Assembly: GCF_041449215.1 (NCBI RefSeq)
Contig: NZ_JBGNFV010000001.1
Location: 620,001-684,000 of the forward strand
Origin: Roseivirga sp. BDSF3-8
GTDB lineage: Bacteria > Bacteroidota > Bacteroidia > Cytophagales > Cyclobacteriaceae
Length of the DNA: 64,000 nt
Direction of reading: 5' to 3'
The position numbers were made by a program, and so were the translations under genes. The stretch's first letter is position 1; each line of letters starts with the position of its first letter. Positions 63,394 to 64,000 of this stretch are shown piece after piece. The notes below the pieces were generated by a model, which saw only the letters and a list, made by a program, of their open reading frames with translations, was not told the origin of the DNA and ran no database searches.

Positions 63394-64000
63394 TTGAAAT
63401 CGTTTACCATTTCCGGCCAACTTATAGATATCCTTGCCAAGGAAACCTATCCCTGTACCATACAGGTTGAAAATGGCGTGATTTCGTCAGTGCAACGAAC
63501 GGAATCCGCGGACCCCTATTTTATTATTCCCGGATTTATCGATGCCCATGTGCATGTGGAAAGCAGCATGTTGGTGCCTTCAGAATTTGCCCGGTTAGCA
63601 GTAGTGCATGGAACAGTGGCTACTGTCTCCGATCCTCATGAAATCGGTAATGTTTTAGGCACTGAAGGGGTTAAATATATGATCGAAAATGGCCGAAAGA
63701 CACCTTTTAAATTTGCTTTCGGCGCCCCTAGCTGCGTGCCTGCCACTACATTTGAGACCGCTGGTGCGACCATTGATGCCGAGGGAGTTCGTGACCTGCT
63801 GGAAATGGAGGAGATACGCTACCTGGCTGAAATGATGAACTGGCCGGGTGTGTTGTATGGAGACGAAGAGGTGTATAAAAAAATAGCGGCTGCAAAAGAG
63901 CTGGGCAAACCGGTAGACGGCCATGCTCCCGGCCTTAAGGGTGAACAGGCCAAAAAGTATATCGAAGCTGGTATCTCCACTGACCATGAGTGCTTCACTG
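63394..64000 (+). CDS. ade: Adenine deaminase, 5' part (partial)
   Basis: First 202 residues of adenine deaminase, which turns adenine into hypoxanthine and ammonia in purine salvage. The frame runs open to the end of the window. Metal-binding HxH is in [15 protein letters not shown], followed by [33 protein letters not shown] and [10 protein letters not shown], all typical of the Ade family of amidohydrolases. The start is TTG 63394; the preceding ATG at 63344 is out of frame. Confidence 0.9.
   Translation, partial: MKSFTISGQLIDILAKETYPCTIQVENGVISSVQRTESADPYFIIPGFIDAHVHVESSMLVPSEFARLAVVHGTVATVSDPHEIGNVLGTEGVKYMIENGRKTPFKFAFGAPSCVPATTFETAGATIDAEGVRDLLEMEEIRYLAEMMNWPGVLYGDEEVYKKIAAAKELGKPVDGHAPGLKGEQAKKYIEAGISTDHECFT

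Overview
The window looks like a chromosomal segment of a marine-type Bacteroidota, most likely order Cytophagales. The evidence is type IX secretion (T9SS) C-terminal sorting domains of both kinds (gliding-associated type B at the end of the 579-2522 product, type A at the end of the 39478-43959 product), Na+-translocating NADH:quinone reductase genes, promoters of the Bacteroidetes type (TTTG then about 20 nt then TAnnTTTG), many lipoproteins with a simple lipobox, BlaI/M56/TonB regulatory genes, and a DnaE with a fused N-terminal exonuclease. No tRNA, rRNA, CRISPR array, transposase or phage gene was seen. Most of it reads as stable core genome with a few accessory islets.

Layout. 1-7300: 3' end of hutH, a T9SS type B adhesin-like protein, ybaB, a glycosyltransferase, a small PspC protein, an OmpA/TPR lipoprotein and pdhB. 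7400-12300: DUF819 membrane protein, CoA-type Nudix hydrolase, an unknown protein and two tandem paralogous lipoproteins. 12359-17133: the glyoxylate bypass (aceB then aceA) divergent from a RamB/ScfR-like XRE regulator, with repeated TTTTCGCT half-sites over the predicted aceBA promoter. 17555-22179: blaI-like repressor, M56 protease with a TonB C-terminal domain, then three secreted TonB-C-domain paralogues in tandem. 22263-26246: GNAT acetyltransferase, membrane protein, priA.

26407-32642: YccF protein, a YbbA/YbbP-like ABC exporter, a TesA-like lipoprotein esterase (a linkage also known from E. coli), and two short Cys-rich peptides with pinensin-type lanthipeptide leaders that flank this islet on opposite strands, without a modification enzyme in the window. 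32882-37610: exonuclease-DnaE fusion and thioredoxin. 37663-38515 is a long AT-rich non-coding stretch with an 11-bp phased repeat. 38624-45178: a surface operon (IPT/TIG lipoprotein, giant T9SS protein with Cys and PKD modules, repeat lipoprotein). 45251-51549: AddAB-like double-strand-break repair nuclease/helicase. 51752-55374: six-PAS soluble histidine kinase and single-domain response regulator. 55378-63290, minus strand: metallophosphatase, DUF502 protein, nqrE-D-C-B-A (no nqrF), ispH, cmk and a 43-residue lipoprotein. 63394 to the end: 5' part of adenine deaminase.

Central metabolism (pdhB, aceBA, nqr, hutH) fits an amino-acid and acetate-using heterotroph with a sodium-based respiratory chain. 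The least understood parts are the orphan lanthipeptide-like precursors, the protease-linked array of periplasmic TonB-C domains, and the surface protein with two CX3C-X6-CX3C modules.
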